Positions 1 to 64,000 of a stretch of DNA of 64,000 nucleotides are shown here, one piece after another (positions within the stretch are counted from its first letter, which is position 1; each line of letters starts with the position of its first letter). Position numbers and translations under genes: made by a program. This DNA comes from Lamellibrachia satsuma (taxonomy: Eukaryota; Annelida; Polychaeta; Sabellida; Siboglinidae): the NCBI GenBank assembly GCA_033239005.1, contig BSQZ01000001.1:5126001-5190000 (forward strand). The letters are read 5' to 3'. The notes under the pieces were generated by a model. That model did not search any database. It was not told the DNA's origin and saw only the letters and a program-made list of their open reading frames with translations.

Positions 1-482
1 CAAGTAATCACTAAATGTGTACTGGGTTAGCTCAAGGAAGTACTGCGTACTAGTGCTTAAATAGTAGAAATAGTACAGTGTACTACAAGCATTAAACTAG
101 TTTTATAACTATCGCATTCACAGTAATAATAAGATTTGCATTAGACTCAACACAACCATTAGATCTACATTAGTATTTAAGGGAACAACATAATCTTCAT
201 TAATACACAACACATTAACTAAATGTGTACTGATATTTGTATTTTTTGTAGTTTGTATTAGTACAAAGCATGCTATACAAACATATATATTAATAATGTA
301 AAACCTTTTTCACATTTTCCCAACTCTATCAAAATCTGTGTTTACATACATAGTAATACTGTTAGTCAAACTCACATGCTGCATACATTTGTTATGGCTT
401 CTTGTAAACAGATTAATGTACAACATAATAAAAGACACTGCTTTTTATCTATCGTGAGCAGAAAAAGGAAACCCAGTCTTAC

Positions 483-62886
<62,404 letters not shown>

Positions 62887-63235
62887 CTGAGCATACAAAA
62901 TATGTGTACACCCTGTATTGTTATTCTGCTGCTCTGATCTATCACAACACACCCCGAAGTAGTTACATACAGGTGACTCAAGGGTTCCACAATAATACTT
63001 CCTTTACCCAATGTTTACACCCCTGGTCAAACGTTGTTGCTCCATAACTGTTCAACCAAAACACCAAGGTAAACAATCCTTTTAATTAACCATGATCTAA
63101 AGCAGTATACCTAAGTAATGTTTTATTTGTTGACACAGATGAACGCCACGACTTTCCATACCCGATGAATGCAGCGCCTGTACATACCACAGGTTACCAA
63201 TGCAAACAATGAGCGATGAATTTCCTTAATAATAA
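62887..63235. other. Sequence upstream of window exon 1, unrecognised
   Basis: No further exon of the mucin gene is clear here. No promoter can be supported. Confidence 0.4.
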
Positions 63236-63290
63236 CAGCTTGTGATGTGTGCAACTGAACTAGCCCAGAAATGTAAAAAATAGACGTCAG

Positions 63291-63416
63291 CAGTGGCATA
63301 TCTAGGATCTCGCAAAGGGGGAGGTCAATGGGAGAAACCTAGTCACCCATGCTACTAAAGGGGGCTTGGCCGAATGTCCCCCCCACCCCACCCCCGTAAA
63401 TACGAATATGCCACTG
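63291..63416. mobile_element. hAT-like MITE, copy 2 (short form)
   Basis: 126 bp with the same termini (cagtggcata and tatgccactg) and left end as copy 1, but only one internal GGAGGTCAA unit. Adjoining 8-mers gacgtcag and gaccttag agree at six positions. About 60 bp of flank upstream is also shared with copy 1. Confidence 0.75.
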
Positions 63417-63424
63417 GACCTTAG

Positions 63425-63885
63425 ATTAGAAATCACTAAGTGGATTGACGAGGGATCGCCAGTAGATATTAATATTATTATCTACTTAGATTTTCAGAAA
63501 GCTTTTGACAAAGTGCCATATTAAAGATGCGGCTGACTGACAGAAGACAACATGTTGTAGTATATCTTTCAGAGATTTCAAACTGGAAATCAATTTTGAG
63601 TGGGGTACCACAAAGTATTAGGACCTTTGTTATTCTTAATATATATATATCAATGAGTTGGAAGACAATATAACAAGCAACGTACTCAAATTTGCAGTTG
63701 ACACAACAGTGTTTAGAAAGGTTAACACTGTTATTGATAAAAAATAAGGATTCCACAACACTACTACTATTACATATAGATTTTAAATGTTGGATTCTCG
63801 ATAAGCCAATGGCTTCCTTGTCCACTTGCCATCTAGGCCTTTGCCTTGGATGGCAATCTTGTTAAATCTAACTTGCTTCTTTCAC
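63425..63885 (+). mobile_element. CR1-like LINE fragment, internally deleted
   Basis: Plus-strand pieces encode KWIDEGSPVDI, YLDFQKAFDKVP, SEISNWKSILSGVP and LKFAVDTTVFRKV-like sequence (FADD changed to FAVD). It then jumps to the family 3' tail (cttccttgtccacttgccat). A dead, deleted copy. Confidence 0.85.
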
Positions 63886-64000
63886 CCAAGATTGCACACA
63901 GTGACAGTGATTTTATTTTAAATACGACCCCTTGCGGGGTATGAGAGAACTTTTTCTTTGTACGATGCAGTCAAATAAAATTCTAGCTACAGCTACAGGC

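Overview
The window is animal nuclear DNA, almost certainly from an invertebrate. Genes are split by GT-AG introns. Introns are crowded with minisatellites, microsatellites, degraded LINEs of several kinds, a tRNA-headed SINE, hAT-like MITEs and a piggyBac remnant. There is no prokaryotic gene organisation. The species cannot be named from sequence alone; the domain set fits a marine invertebrate such as a lophotrochozoan or cnidarian.

One host gene appears to occupy the whole window on the minus strand. I could place 41 candidate exons between 62886 and 483. Their GT-AG boundaries and codon phases chain without a break, giving 7,527 coding nt (about 2,509 codons). Neither the start codon, a signal peptide nor the stop codon is inside the window. 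In transcript order (high to low coordinates) it encodes: Ser/Thr-rich mucin segments (62.9-43.2 kb), including two large VNTR exons; four EGF domains (41.7-37.5 kb); a NIDO domain (37.3-34.6 kb); an AMOP domain (32.4-31.1 kb); a VWD-type module with a GDPH motif (30.9-28.2 kb); a short Ala-rich linker; a cadherin-like/He_PIG-like beta-sandwich (25.9-25.0 kb); a series of EGF and calcium-binding EGF domains (24.1-13.0 kb); two SEA domains, each split over three exons (12.0-9.5 and 8.0-3.8 kb); and three 18-nt microexons (3.06-0.48 kb). The NIDO-AMOP-VWD-EGF core is that of the MUC4-like family of large secreted or membrane mucins. The two SEA modules suggest a shed, membrane-proximal mucin.

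Intron layout: 0-12 kb holds minisatellites around the SEA exons, two long hairpins and a piggyBac fossil. 15-24 kb holds a 54-bp array made from an exon start, an interspersed repeat and a LINE whose RT core is deleted. 26-36 kb holds arrays and a LINE fragment with an internal 14-bp satellite. 38-42 kb holds a 72-bp array and the second copy of the interspersed repeat. 43-48 kb is a tandem duplication of about 3.2 kb carrying paired mucin exons. 50-62 kb is a large intron filled with CR1-like and L2-like LINE remains and MITEs.

The most unusual point is that at least seven of the minisatellites in this gene are copies of exon-intron junctions, so each unit carries a potential splice site. 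The two Ser/Thr VNTR exons appear to be the coding outcome of the same expansion tendency.
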